A stretch of DNA of 64,000 nucleotides from JAZQHR01 sp045540815. GTDB taxonomy: Bacteria; Bacillota; Clostridia; UMGS1810. The stretch is from positions 1 through 64,000 of the forward strand of contig JAZQHY010000040.1 in assembly GCA_045540815.1 (NCBI GenBank), given 5' to 3'. Below the pieces are notes generated by a model that saw nothing but the letters and a program-made list of their open reading frames with translations, did no database searches and was not told the origin of the DNA. Positions 17,856 to 26,138 of the stretch are shown piece by piece; position 1 is the first letter of the stretch, and each line of letters opens with the position of its first letter. The position numbers and the translations under genes were made by a program.

Positions 17856-18236
17856 TTAATCAATAAAAGTAACCATCTTAGTCCAGCTGTCGTCATCATC
17901 TGCATCAGACATTTCTATGTTTTCTTTGACAGGCTGAGCCTTGTTTTCTACAGGCTTTGGAACTGTTGCACTGCGGTATTCATCTAATAGCTTTGATGCT
18001 GTGTTAATGCCGTCGTCGGATACTGAATAAAGCGTCATTTTGCCTGATTTTCGTTGGGATATTATACCGCTTTCGCATAAAATCTTCATATGGTGGGAAA
18101 GCGTAGATTGCACTATGCCGACATTTTTTAAAATGTCATTTGCACACATCTCGCCTTTTTTTAAAAGTTCGATTATTTCAAGTCTGTTCTCATCGCAAAA
18201 TGCTTTGAAAACACGTGCTGCATCTTCTCTTTTCAA
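17856..18236 (-). CDS. ArsR-family transcriptional regulator
   Basis: A 126-residue winged helix-turn-helix repressor. Residues 1-85 form the ArsR domain: ARVFKAFCDENRLEIIELLKKGEMCANDIL, then the recognition helix region VQSTLSHHMKILCESGIISQRKSG. The last 40 residues are an acidic, Pro/Lys-containing tail without known metal motif (no ELCVCDL-type Cys pair), so the ligand is unknown; Cys52 in the CESG segment is the only obvious thiol next to the helix. The TTG start is supported by GGAGGTG at normal spacing. It is transcribed away from tmRNA, with its own promoter and a nearby palindrome that could be its autoregulatory operator. Confidence 0.85.
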   Translation of the reverse strand: MKREDAARVFKAFCDENRLEIIELLKKGEMCANDILKNVGIVQSTLSHHMKILCESGIISQRKSGKMTLYSVSDDGINTASKLLDEYRSATVPKPVENKAQPVKENIEMSDADDDDSWTKMVTFID

Positions 18237-18258
18237 GGTTGGACACCTCCATACAAAA

Positions 18259-18308
18259 CGATATTTATCGATATGTTATATTTTACACTAATAGAAAATT
18301 TTTGTCAA
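18259..18308 (-). promoter_or_regulatory. Promoter and likely autoregulatory operator of the ArsR gene
   Basis: On the minus strand TTGACA (plus 18303-18308), 17-nt spacer and TAAAAT (plus 18280-18285). Just downstream is the inverted repeat CGATATTTATCG (18259-18270), well placed for repression by an ArsR dimer. Confidence 0.65.
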
Positions 18309-18350
18309 ATTTTGATGTATAATTATAGTTAAAAGTGGAAATAATGTATG

Positions 18351-18378
18351 TTGACAAAGTGTGTATGCATAGTATAAA
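18351..18378 (+). promoter_or_regulatory. Promoter of tmRNA
   Basis: TTGACA (18351-18356), 16-nt spacer and TATAAA (18373-18378). Between the promoter and the mature 5' end there is a hairpin CACTGCC/GGCAGTG (18400-18406 and 18415-18421), presumably removed during processing. Confidence 0.8.
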
Positions 18379-18436
18379 ATATAAAAGCGGTTAGAGTGAC
18401 ACTGCCGAATCTTTGGCAGTGACACCTTGAAAATAC

Positions 18437-18785
18437 GGGGGCGCAATGGTTTCGACGGGGATGTTGAAGCCGGAGGAGCGAGTAGTTGCAGAGACAACTA
18501 TAAAACTCTAAACTTTAAAATTAAACGCTAACGATAATTTAGCTTACGCTGCCTAATTAACGGCAGCCGTTCTTACTCAGGCTACCGCACCTGAGATAAG
18601 AGCGTCATCTTCGCGGTGAACGTGAGCAGGTAAAGTTTTGAGCCTGCCATGAATAATGAAACTACCAAGCATTAGAGTTTGTTTGTGGACTCTACTGTGA
18701 GGGAAATTGTGACCACAAACTACACTCGTAGCGCCTTGGGTGAATAGATTTTCGGACAGGAGTTCGATTCTCCTCGCCTCCACCA
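18437..18785 (+). ncRNA. ssrA: Transfer-messenger RNA (tmRNA)
   Basis: One-piece tmRNA of about 349 nt. The 5' GGGGGCG pairs with the 3' CGCCTCC, followed by an encoded ACCA. The 5' part has the alanyl-tRNA-like GCAATGGTTTCGACGGGG block; the 3' T-arm is AGGAGTTCGATTCTCCT. The tag reading frame gives ANDNLAYAA followed by TAA (18523-18552), so the degradation tag is (A)ANDNLAYAA. It frees stalled ribosomes and tags the nascent chain for proteolysis. smpB is not in this window. An intrinsic terminator follows directly. Confidence 0.97.
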
Positions 18786-18786
18786 A

Positions 18787-18822
18787 AAAATATCACAGGC
18801 TTTTGCCTGTGATATTTTTTTA
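18787..18822 (+). terminator. Terminator of tmRNA
   Basis: TATCACAGGC / GCCTGTGATA stem (18791-18800 and 18805-18814) with a 4-nt loop and a long T run. Confidence 0.92.
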
Positions 18823-18832
18823 TTAGATAAGA

Positions 18833-18845
18833 GAGAATCGAACTC
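18833..18845 (-). repeat. Inverted copy of the tmRNA T-arm
   Basis: GAGAATCGAACTC is the exact reverse complement of the tmRNA T-arm segment at 18760-18772. It lies after the tmRNA terminator. It could be a remnant of an integration site or of a tRNA-like sequence, or a chance 13-nt match. Confidence 0.4.
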
Positions 18846-18969
18846 AACTATCATCTCCCTTTTTTGGTAAGCAGCAAGGTGTTATGCATAAAAAATTTAA
18901 TTTTTCTACTATATTATATCTTTTGTTTATGAAAAATGACGAAAGTTGATTATTTTTCTGAACTACTAG

Positions 18970-18998
18970 TTGAAAACAGATAGTTGATGTGATATAAT
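18970..18998 (+). promoter_or_regulatory. Promoter of the ldh-fumC-hdr-flox-frd operon
   Basis: TTGAAA (18970-18975), 17-nt spacer, TATAAT (18993-18998). It is the only clear vegetative promoter before the twelve-gene operon and lies about 185 nt upstream of ldh. Confidence 0.8.
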
Positions 18999-19024
18999 AT
19001 ATCTCGGTTAGGATTCAAAGGAGA

Positions 19025-19042
19025 TTGTTAAAAATATAACAA
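19025..19042 (+). promoter_or_regulatory. Rex-type redox operator
   Basis: TTGTTAAAAATATAACAA matches the Rex consensus TTGTTAANNNNTTAACAA with one mismatch. It sits about 20 nt after the expected transcription start, where a bound repressor would block elongation. Rex senses the NADH/NAD+ ratio and commonly controls ldh and other NADH-consuming fermentation genes. rex itself is not in the window. Confidence 0.75.
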
Positions 19043-19183
19043 AGCTTTTTGGGCGTTAACCATACAAGCGGATTTATCTGTTTGAGATTTTTTTGGTGAC
19101 GAAGGGCGATGCCCGTAGGTATATCTGCATTAAAAATAAAACACAGTATGACAAACAAAAAACATTAAAAAAGGAGTAGACAA
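19043..19183 (+). other. Long untranslated leader of the ldh operon
   Basis: The 360 nt between the tmRNA terminator and ldh hold no gene. After the Rex site about 140 nt of leader remain, with small stems only (for example GGGCGATGCCC near 19106) and the ribosome site AAAGGAG before the ldh ATG. I see no recognised riboswitch. Confidence 0.5.
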
Positions 19184-20128
19184 ATGAACAAAATCACGAT
19201 TATTGGTAGCGGAAGCGTTGGTTCAACAGTAGCTTACACTCTTACCGTAGGGGGAATTGCGTCGGAGATAGTTATTATTGATATCAACAACGAAAAAGCG
19301 CTTGGCGAAGCGCTAGATATTAGACAGGGTATCCCTTTCTATAATCCATGCCAGATTTACGCAGGAAGTTATCAGGATGCTGCAGGCTCTGATATAGTTA
19401 TCGTAACATCAGGACTTCCAAGAAAAGCAGGTCAGTCAAGACTTGAGCTTGCACAGACAAATATTGATGTATTAAGAAGCATCACGCCTGAAATTACACG
19501 TTATGCACCAGACGCAGTATATCTATTTGTAAGTAATCCCGTTGATATACTTACTTACGCGTTTACAAAATGGTCAGGTATCCCAGAAAGCCGTATCATT
19601 GGTTCTGGTACAGTTTTAGATACAGCAAGACTTCGTGCAAGACTTTCTGAATATTATAAAATCAGCCAGAAAAATGTTCACGCATATGTACTAGGCGAGC
19701 ATGGAGATTCTTCATTTGTTCCGTGGTCACTTGCAAACATTTCAAACGTGCCTATCGCAGAATGTCACAAGTGTTTCTGTGCAAAAGACAGTGTTCTCCC
19801 TGAGCTTGATTATGCTGAAACTGAAGAGTATGTAAAAAAATCAGGCGGTGTGGTAATAGAAAGAAAAGGTGCTACATTCTATGCAGTATCTATGTCAGTT
19901 GCACATATCTGTAAATGTCTTCTTAGCAGTATGGATTCTACAATGACTATATCTACTATGATGCACGGCGAGTATGGCGTGGAAGATGTATGCTTAAGTA
20001 CACTTAGCACAGTAGGAAATATGGGAGTACGTGAAAAGGTTATGCTTCCTCTAAGTGATGATGAAATCAGAAAACTTCACGCTAGTGCAGATAAACTTAA
20101 AGATATTATTAAAAACGTTAATATATAA
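19184..20128 (+). CDS. ldh: L-lactate dehydrogenase
   Basis: A 314-residue NAD-dependent 2-hydroxyacid dehydrogenase of the LDH/MDH family. The N-terminal Rossmann motif is IIGSGSVGSTVAY (about 5-17), Asp38 in VIIDIN selects NAD, the catalytic His is in LGEHGDSS (about residue 173), and the substrate loop is PRKAGQSRLELAQ with Gln at about 84, typical of lactate rather than malate dehydrogenase (which has Arg there). It interconverts pyruvate plus NADH with lactate plus NAD+. It is first in a twelve-gene operon behind a Rex-type site and is followed 24 nt later by fumarase, which makes a role in NADH balance likely. Confidence 0.93.
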   Translation: MNKITIIGSGSVGSTVAYTLTVGGIASEIVIIDINNEKALGEALDIRQGIPFYNPCQIYAGSYQDAAGSDIVIVTSGLPRKAGQSRLELAQTNIDVLRSITPEITRYAPDAVYLFVSNPVDILTYAFTKWSGIPESRIIGSGTVLDTARLRARLSEYYKISQKNVHAYVLGEHGDSSFVPWSLANISNVPIAECHKCFCAKDSVLPELDYAETEEYVKKSGGVVIERKGATFYAVSMSVAHICKCLLSSMDSTMTISTMMHGEYGVEDVCLSTLSTVGNMGVREKVMLPLSDDEIRKLHASADKLKDIIKNVNI

Positions 20129-20152
20129 TGAAGAAAATTAGGAGGATGAAAA

Positions 20153-21529
20153 ATGGAGTATCGTATAGAACACGATTCCATGGGCGAAGTGAAAGTGCCT
20201 GCAGATAAGCTTTGGGGCGCACAGACACAGAGAAGCCATGAGAATTTTGAAATAGGTGTGAACATTGAAACTATGCCTCGTGAGATAACTCACGCATTTG
20301 GTATACTAAAAAAAGCTGCAGCACAGGCAAACAGCTCTCTTCGTCCTGAAAAGATGACTGCGCAGAAGCTTTCAGCTATAGAAAAAGCTTGCGACGAGGT
20401 TATATCGGGAGAGCTTAATGATAACTTCCCGCTTGTAGTATGGCAGACAGGTTCTGGTACACAGTCAAATATGAATGCAAACGAGGTTATAGCAAACAGA
20501 GGAAACCAGATAGCAGGCGAAAAAATTCTTCATCCAAATGATGATGTAAATATGAGCCAGTCATCAAACGATACATTCCCTACTGCAATGCATATCGCAG
20601 CAGTTTTGATGCTTGAAGATAAGCTTATCCCTGCAGCTAAAACTTTAATCGATACCTTCATTCGTCTTGAAAAAGAAAACGAAGGCATAGTAAAGAGCGG
20701 CAGAACTCACCTTCAGGACGCTACTCCTATTACATTTTCACAGGAGATAAGCGGTTGGAGAAGTAGCCTTGAAAGAGATGTAGAGCTTATTAAGCGTGCT
20801 ATAGAGCCACTTAGAGAGCTTGCGCTTGGCGGTACAGCCGTTGGTACAGGTCTAAACGCACCAAAGGGCTTTGGCGAGCTTGTTGCCGAGAAGGTTACAA
20901 ACCTTACAGGTAAGAAATTCATTACTGCAGGCAATAAATTCCACGCTCTTACTTCTAAAGACGAGCTTGTATTTGCACACGGCGCTATAAAGGCTCTTGC
21001 GTGCGATATGATGAAGATAGCAAACGACGTTAGATGGCTTGCAAGCGGACCTAGAGATGGTCTTGGAGAGATATTCATTCCTGAAAACGAGCCGGGTTCA
21101 TCTATTATGCCGGGCAAGGTAAACCCTACACAGTGCGAGGCTGTTACTATGGTTGCCGTTCAGGTAATGGGTAACGACGTAGCTGTAGGCGTTGCAGCAT
21201 CACAGGGTAACTTCGAGCTTAACGTATTTATGCCTGTATGCGTGTACAACTTCTTACAGTCTGCAAGACTTCTTGCGGAAGCAATTCTTTCATTTAATAA
21301 GAACTGCGCAGTTGGCATCAAGGCAAACAAAGAAAAGATGCATCACAATCTTCACAATTCACTTATGCTTGTTACCGCGCTAAATCCGTACATCGGTTAC
21401 GAAAATGCGGCAAAGACAGCAAAGAAGGCATTTAAAGATAACATTTCTCTAAAACAGGCTTGTGTAGAGCTTGGATTTTTAACCGAGGAGAAATTTGATG
21501 AAGTTTTCCATCCTGAACAGATGGTGTGA
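20153..21529 (+). CDS. fumC: Class II fumarate hydratase
   Basis: A 458-residue, iron-independent fumarase that interconverts malate and fumarate. It starts YRIEHDSMGEVKVPADKLWGAQTQRS, then has QTGSGTQSNMNANEV, the GRTHLQDATPITF block with catalytic His (about 187) and the superfamily signature GSSIMPGKVNPTQ (about 315-327). Aspartase is an alternative for this superfamily, but the QTGSGTQSNMN block is the fumarase form. In this operon it would supply fumarate from malate to the FrdA-like enzyme encoded downstream. hdrB follows after 15 nt. Confidence 0.94.
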   Translation: MEYRIEHDSMGEVKVPADKLWGAQTQRSHENFEIGVNIETMPREITHAFGILKKAAAQANSSLRPEKMTAQKLSAIEKACDEVISGELNDNFPLVVWQTGSGTQSNMNANEVIANRGNQIAGEKILHPNDDVNMSQSSNDTFPTAMHIAAVLMLEDKLIPAAKTLIDTFIRLEKENEGIVKSGRTHLQDATPITFSQEISGWRSSLERDVELIKRAIEPLRELALGGTAVGTGLNAPKGFGELVAEKVTNLTGKKFITAGNKFHALTSKDELVFAHGAIKALACDMMKIANDVRWLASGPRDGLGEIFIPENEPGSSIMPGKVNPTQCEAVTMVAVQVMGNDVAVGVAASQGNFELNVFMPVCVYNFLQSARLLAEAILSFNKNCAVGIKANKEKMHHNLHNSLMLVTALNPYIGYENAAKTAKKAFKDNISLKQACVELGFLTEEKFDEVFHPEQMV

Positions 21530-21544
21530 TTGGAGGAATAGTAA

Positions 21545-22333
21545 ATGAAGGTAGCATATTTCCCGGGCTGTACTTTAAAGACTAAAGCCAAGGATTTAGA
21601 TAAATATGCAAGAAAATGTGCCGAGGTGCTTGGTATAGAGCTAGAGGAAATCGAGGCTTGGCAGTGTTGCGGCGGCGTGTTTACTACAAACAAAAACGAA
21701 ATTGCAACAAAGCTATCAAGTGTGCGTGCACTAAAGGCGGCACAGGAAAAGAATCAGATGCTTGTATCTGTATGCTCTGCTTGTCACAATGTTATAAAGC
21801 AGACTAACAATATGATGCAGACTGACGACGAATTTGCGTCAAAGGTTAACAACTATATGGCACCTGAAAGCTATAGCGGCGAAACAAAAGTTCTTCACTA
21901 TTTAGAGCTTCTTCGTGACGTAGTAGGCTTTGACAAGGTGAAAGAAAAAGTGGTTAACTCGCTAGAGGGTAAAAAAGTAGCTGCTTATTACGGCTGTCTG
22001 CTTCTTCGTCCCGGTAAGGTAATGGCAATGGATGACGTGGAAAACCCTACTATTATAGAAGATTTAATTAAAGCACTTGGCGGTGAGCCTGTTGTATATC
22101 CGTACAGAAATGAATGCTGCGGCGGATATGTGACTATGGAAAACCCTGACCTTGCAAAGGCGAAGAGTCAAAAGGTTACATCAAGTGCTAAAAACGGCGG
22201 CGCAGAAGTAATACTTACTGCATGCCCTTTATGTAAATACAATTTAGAAAAAAACGGCACAGACGTTCCTGTAATATATCTTACAGAGCTTCTTGCCGAA
22301 GCGCTTGGAGTAAAGGAGGGGGACAATGAATAA
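21545..22333 (+). CDS. hdrB: Heterodisulfide reductase subunit B-like protein (two CCG domains)
   Basis: A 262-residue HdrB homologue. Two CCG domains are visible: YFPGCT (residues 5-10) with WQCCGGVF (about 39-46) and CSACH (about 78), then YYGC (about 150) with NECCGGY (about 190) and CPLCKYN (about 228). In methanogens these hold two non-cubane [4Fe-4S] clusters that cleave the CoM-S-S-CoB disulfide. This organism presumably lacks those cofactors, so the substrate is unknown. A related CCG domain is fused to the FrdB part of methanogen thiol:fumarate reductase, which makes its presence in a fumarate reductase operon suggestive. The stop overlaps the hdrC start by 8 nt. Confidence 0.88.
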   Translation: MKVAYFPGCTLKTKAKDLDKYARKCAEVLGIELEEIEAWQCCGGVFTTNKNEIATKLSSVRALKAAQEKNQMLVSVCSACHNVIKQTNNMMQTDDEFASKVNNYMAPESYSGETKVLHYLELLRDVVGFDKVKEKVVNSLEGKKVAAYYGCLLLRPGKVMAMDDVENPTIIEDLIKALGGEPVVYPYRNECCGGYVTMENPDLAKAKSQKVTSSAKNGGAEVILTACPLCKYNLEKNGTDVPVIYLTELLAEALGVKEGDNE

Positions 22334-22718
22334 TTCATTAAAGAATCTTCAGTCGGAAATCATCCGCCAGAGCGGTGTTAATCCGAAAAAGTGTATGAAA
22401 TGCGGAAAATGCTCTGCTACTTGTCCTGCTTACGATGCTATGGAATACCATCCACACCAGTTTGTGAGTATGGTTGAATCAGGAGATATTGAACCTCTTT
22501 TAAAATCAGAGTCATTATACACTTGTTTATCTTGTTTTGCGTGCATCGACAGATGTCCTAGAGGCGTTGAGCCTGCAAAGATAGTTGAGGCAGTAAGGCT
22601 TGAGGTTATAAAGAAACAGGGCGCAAACCACATGACTGCAAACGATGTTCCAAATCTATTAGACGAGGATATTCCTCAGCAGGCACTTGTTAGCGCATTT
22701 AGAAAATACAGTAAATAA
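22326..22718 (+). CDS. hdrC: Heterodisulfide reductase subunit C-like ferredoxin protein
   Basis: A 130-residue protein with two [4Fe-4S] binding motifs, CMKCGKCSATCP (about 24-35) and CLSCFACIDRCPRG (about 62-75), in a small helical fold typical of HdrC. It would carry electrons from HdrA to HdrB. There is no membrane segment, so it belongs to the soluble HdrABC type. It overlaps hdrB and is 14 nt from hdrA. Confidence 0.9.
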   Translation: MNNSLKNLQSEIIRQSGVNPKKCMKCGKCSATCPAYDAMEYHPHQFVSMVESGDIEPLLKSESLYTCLSCFACIDRCPRGVEPAKIVEAVRLEVIKKQGANHMTANDVPNLLDEDIPQQALVSAFRKYSK

Positions 22719-22732
22719 GGAGGAAAAGGCAA

Positions 22733-24727
22733 ATGCAAAGAATAGGCGTATTCGTGTGCTGGTGCGGAACTAACATAGCCGGCACTGTGGATGTAGAGGC
22801 AGTATCTAAAGCTTTAGCAAATGAGCCGGGTGTTGTCTTTTCCACAAACTATCAGTATATGTGTTCTCAGGCAGGTCAGGACATTATAATTAACGCCGTT
22901 AAAGAGCACAACCTAACAGGCATCGTGGTATGTTCTTGTTCACCAAGAATGCACGAGGCTACATTTAGAAAAACTGCGGCTGCAGCAGGATTAAATCCAT
23001 ACATGGTTGAGATAGCAAACATCCGTGAGCAGTGTTCATGGGTACACAAGGATATGGCTACAGGTACAGAAAAAGCTATAATCCTAGGCAAAGCAGCGGT
23101 TGCAAAGGTTAACCTAAACGCTCCACTTACACCTGGCGAAAGCCCTGTAACAAAGAGAGCGCTTGTAATCGGCGGCGGTATCGCAGGTATTCAGACTGCA
23201 CTTGATATTGCAGAGGCAGGCTTTAAAGTAGATATCGTTGAGAAAAAATCTACTATCGGTGGTAAGATGGCACAGCTTGACAAGACATTCCCTACTCTTG
23301 ACTGTGCGGCTTGTATCCTTACACCAAAGATGGTTGATGTTGCTCAAAACGAAAACATCCGCATATTCTCATACAGCGAGGTAGAGGATGTAACAGGTTT
23401 CGTAGGAAACTTTGATGTTAAGATAAGAAAGAAAGCACGCTATGTTAAAGAGGACGTATGTACAGGTTGCGGTATCTGTACAGAAAAATGTCCTGTTAAA
23501 AACGTTCCAAACGAGTTTAACCTTGGTATGGACAATCGTCGTGCTATATACATTCCGTTTGCACAGGCAGTTCCAAAGGTTGCTACTATCGACCCTAATG
23601 CTTGTAATATGCTTAAAAACGGAAAATGCGGTGTATGTTCTAAAGTATGTACCGCAGGCGCTATAGATTATACACAAAAAGATGAAATAATTGAAGAAAA
23701 ATATGGTGCAATTGTTGCTGCTACAGGTTTTAACCCTATCAGCATGGACAAATTTGACGAGTTTGCGTACAATCAGTCGAAAGATGTCATTACATCACTT
23801 GAATTTGAAAGACTAACAAACGCGGCAGGTCCATCTGCAGGTAAGCTTGTAAGACCGTCTGACGGCAAACACCCTCACACAATTGTTTTTGTACAGTGTG
23901 TAGGTTCAAGATGCTCATCTTGCGCAGAAAAAGGTAAAGAGTATTGCTCAAAGATTTGCTGTATGTACACTGCAAAACACGCAATGCTTACAAGAGATAA
24001 GTATCCTGATACTGACGTGTATGTATTCTATATAGACGTACGTACTCCTGGTAAGGCTTTTGACGAGTTCTACCGCAGAGCAGTAGAGGAATACGGCGTT
24101 CATTATATAAAAGGTATGGTTGGTAAGGTTGCTCCAGAGGGCGATAAGCTTATGGTGCAGGCATCTGACCTTCTTGCAAATAAACAGCTTCATATAGAAG
24201 CAGACCTTGTAGTATTAGCTGCGGCTATCGAGCCTGACAAGTCAGCAAGACCGCTTGCTACAAAGCTAACTGCAAGTATGGATACAAACGATTTCTTCAC
24301 AGAGGCACATCCAAAGCTTCGTCCTGTAGAAAGCCCAACTGCTGGTGTATTCTTATCAGGTGCGTGTCAGGGTCCAAAAGATATCCCTGAAACAGTATCA
24401 CAGGCGAGTGCGGCTGCTGCAAAGGTTATAGGCCTTCTTGCAAAAGATAAGCTTACAGGTAACCCTTGCGTAGCAGGTGCAAACGAGATGATGTGTAACG
24501 GATGTTCGTCTTGTGAAAAGGTATGTCCTTACGGCGCTATCACATATGTGGACAAAGAATTCCGTATGCCTGACAGAACTACTGCTATTAGACGTGTTGC
24601 TTCGGTTAACGAGGCTGTGTGTCAGGGCTGTGGTGCTTGTACAGTTGCTTGTCCTTCAGGCGCTATGGACCTAAAAGGCTTTGCCAATAAACAGATTATG
24701 GCGGAGGTGGATGCTATATGCAAATAA
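22733..24727 (+). CDS. hdrA: Heterodisulfide reductase subunit A-like flavoprotein (electron-bifurcating core)
   Basis: A 664-residue HdrA, the FAD protein that splits electron pairs in HdrABC complexes. In order there is an N-terminal domain with Cys motifs (VCWCGTN, YMCSQ, VCSCSPRMHE), the FAD-binding VIGGGIAGIQTALDIAEAG (about 144-162), the HdrA cysteine block LDCAACILTPKM (about 187), a ferredoxin pair CTGCGICTEKCP (about 245) and C..GKCGVCSKVC (about 300), a VGSRCSSCAEKGKEYCSKICC segment (about 390), and a C-terminal double ferredoxin CNGCSSCEKVCPYG and CQGCGACTVACPSG (about 585-640). Bifurcating activity of this protein is inferred from the family. Its stop overlaps the mvhD start by 10 nt. 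Confidence 0.92.
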   Translation: MQRIGVFVCWCGTNIAGTVDVEAVSKALANEPGVVFSTNYQYMCSQAGQDIIINAVKEHNLTGIVVCSCSPRMHEATFRKTAAAAGLNPYMVEIANIREQCSWVHKDMATGTEKAIILGKAAVAKVNLNAPLTPGESPVTKRALVIGGGIAGIQTALDIAEAGFKVDIVEKKSTIGGKMAQLDKTFPTLDCAACILTPKMVDVAQNENIRIFSYSEVEDVTGFVGNFDVKIRKKARYVKEDVCTGCGICTEKCPVKNVPNEFNLGMDNRRAIYIPFAQAVPKVATIDPNACNMLKNGKCGVCSKVCTAGAIDYTQKDEIIEEKYGAIVAATGFNPISMDKFDEFAYNQSKDVITSLEFERLTNAAGPSAGKLVRPSDGKHPHTIVFVQCVGSRCSSCAEKGKEYCSKICCMYTAKHAMLTRDKYPDTDVYVFYIDVRTPGKAFDEFYRRAVEEYGVHYIKGMVGKVAPEGDKLMVQASDLLANKQLHIEADLVVLAAAIEPDKSARPLATKLTASMDTNDFFTEAHPKLRPVESPTAGVFLSGACQGPKDIPETVSQASAAAAKVIGLLAKDKLTGNPCVAGANEMMCNGCSSCEKVCPYGAITYVDKEFRMPDRTTAIRRVASVNEAVCQGCGACTVACPSGAMDLKGFANKQIMAEVDAICK

Positions 24728-25155
24728 ACGGAGAATTCAAACCACTTATTGTAGCATTCTGCTGCAACTGGTGTTCATATGCAGGAGCTGACCTTGCGGG
24801 TAACAACCGTTTGGCATATCCTGAAAATGTTAAAATAATAAAAGTGCCTTGTTCTTGCAGAGTAAACCCTATGTTTATCCTTCGTGCATTCCAGAAGGGT
24901 GCAGACGGTGTAATCCTTTGCGGTTGCCACCCTGGTGATTGTCATTACACATCGGGTAACTACTTTACAAGAAGAAGAATGTCGCTTCTATTCTCAATGC
25001 TTAACTTCCTTGGCGTAGAAAAGGAAAGAGTAAGAGTTGAATGGGTATCTGCGGCAGAGGGTGCGAAGTTTGCCACTACTATGAACGAGTTCACAGAGGC
25101 GGTAACCGCACTTGGCGAAAATAAGAGATTGGAGGATTTGAGATGCAAAAGATAA
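24718..25155 (+). CDS. mvhD: MvhD/FlpD-like iron-sulfur electron transfer protein
   Basis: A 145-residue protein of the MvhD family ([2Fe-2S], here with Cys in FCCNWCSY, VPCSCR and CGCHPGDCHY). In methanogens it links HdrA to a hydrogenase or formate dehydrogenase; in Flox-Hdr systems a similar module links HdrA to an NADH-oxidising flavoprotein. No hydrogenase genes are nearby, and NAD(P)H-type oxidoreductase genes follow, so NADH is the likely donor. The start overlaps hdrA and the stop overlaps the next gene, indicating tight translational coupling. Confidence 0.9.
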   Translation: MQINGEFKPLIVAFCCNWCSYAGADLAGNNRLAYPENVKIIKVPCSCRVNPMFILRAFQKGADGVILCGCHPGDCHYTSGNYFTRRRMSLLFSMLNFLGVEKERVRVEWVSAAEGAKFATTMNEFTEAVTALGENKRLEDLRCKR

Positions 25156-26138
25156 CAAGAGATGAGCTTTTGAAAAAAGCATCTGAACTTCTCCAAAACG
25201 GCACAGTAAATAGAGTGCTTGGCTGGAAAACAGGTGAATTTGACTACGATGTAACACCATTTGTGTTTGGCGATATAGAGTCACTTGAAAAGGATTTTGT
25301 GTACAACGATTTTTGCGGTGCAAACTTCTCAAAATACCTTGTAGCCGAAACCAAAAAAGAAGGCAAGGTGCTTGTATTTCTAAAACCTTGCGACACATAC
25401 AGCTTCAATCAGCTTTTAACTGAGCACAGATTTAACCGCGAGAACGTATATGCGGTTGGTATCCCGTGTGAAGGTATGGCTGACGTTGATAAAGTAAAGA
25501 AAATCGCTGGCGACGGCATCAGCTCTATATCGTTTGCAGATGGCAAAATCGTAGTAGACACTATCTATGATGGTGAAAAGGCTATCGACGCAAAAGACGT
25601 GCTACTAGAAAGATGCGTAGTATGTAAGAGTAAAAAATGCGTTGCATACGACGAGCTTTTAGGTGAAAACGGTGAGGTAATCGATTCTACACGTTTTGAC
25701 GAGGTTGAAAAACTTGAAAATATGTCACCTGACGAAAGATTTGCATTCTGGCAGAATGAACTTTCTCGTTGTATCAGATGTAATGCGTGCCGTGACATAT
25801 GTCCTGCTTGTACTTGTGAGAAATGCGTGTTTGACAACCCTGAATCAGGCGTTGAAAACAAAGCCATTTCTGACAGCTTCGAGGAAAAAATGTTCCATAT
25901 TATAAGAGCATTCCACGTTGCAGGCAGATGTACAGACTGTGGCGAGTGCTCAAGAGTATGCCCACAGGGAATTAAACTTCACCTTCTAAACAGAAAGTTT
26001 ATTAAGGATATAAACACATTCTATGGTGAATATCAGGCAGGAGAGGTAGAAGGTAACCGCGCTCCGCTTGTAGATTACACACTAGATGATATCGAGCCTG
26101 ACGAGGCTGTGGAGAAAGGAGATGGCACAAATGCGTAA
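25143..26138 (+). CDS. FrhB/FdhB-like iron-sulfur flavoprotein, Flox-type
   Basis: A 331-residue protein resembling the beta subunits of F420-reducing hydrogenase and formate dehydrogenase. The N-terminal half has the LVFLKPCDTYSFNQLL-type loop; the middle has CVVCKSKKC (about 155); the C-terminal half has CIRCNACRDICPACTCEKC (about 210) and CTDCGECSRVCPQG (about 258), so two [4Fe-4S] clusters. In HdrABC-FloxABCD clusters of sulfate reducers, similar proteins form the electron input module with the NAD(P)H:flavin oxidoreductase. Exact Flox letter assignment is not possible by eye. It overlaps both neighbours. Confidence 0.75.
   Translation: MQKITRDELLKKASELLQNGTVNRVLGWKTGEFDYDVTPFVFGDIESLEKDFVYNDFCGANFSKYLVAETKKEGKVLVFLKPCDTYSFNQLLTEHRFNRENVYAVGIPCEGMADVDKVKKIAGDGISSISFADGKIVVDTIYDGEKAIDAKDVLLERCVVCKSKKCVAYDELLGENGEVIDSTRFDEVEKLENMSPDERFAFWQNELSRCIRCNACRDICPACTCEKCVFDNPESGVENKAISDSFEEKMFHIIRAFHVAGRCTDCGECSRVCPQGIKLHLLNRKFIKDINTFYGEYQAGEVEGNRAPLVDYTLDDIEPDEAVEKGDGTNA

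Noticed and set aside
21555..21568. Possible Noc binding site (ATTTCCCGGG)
   Set aside because: Only 10 of 14 bases fit ATTTCCCGGGAAAT, and the sequence encodes the conserved YFPGC motif of HdrB.
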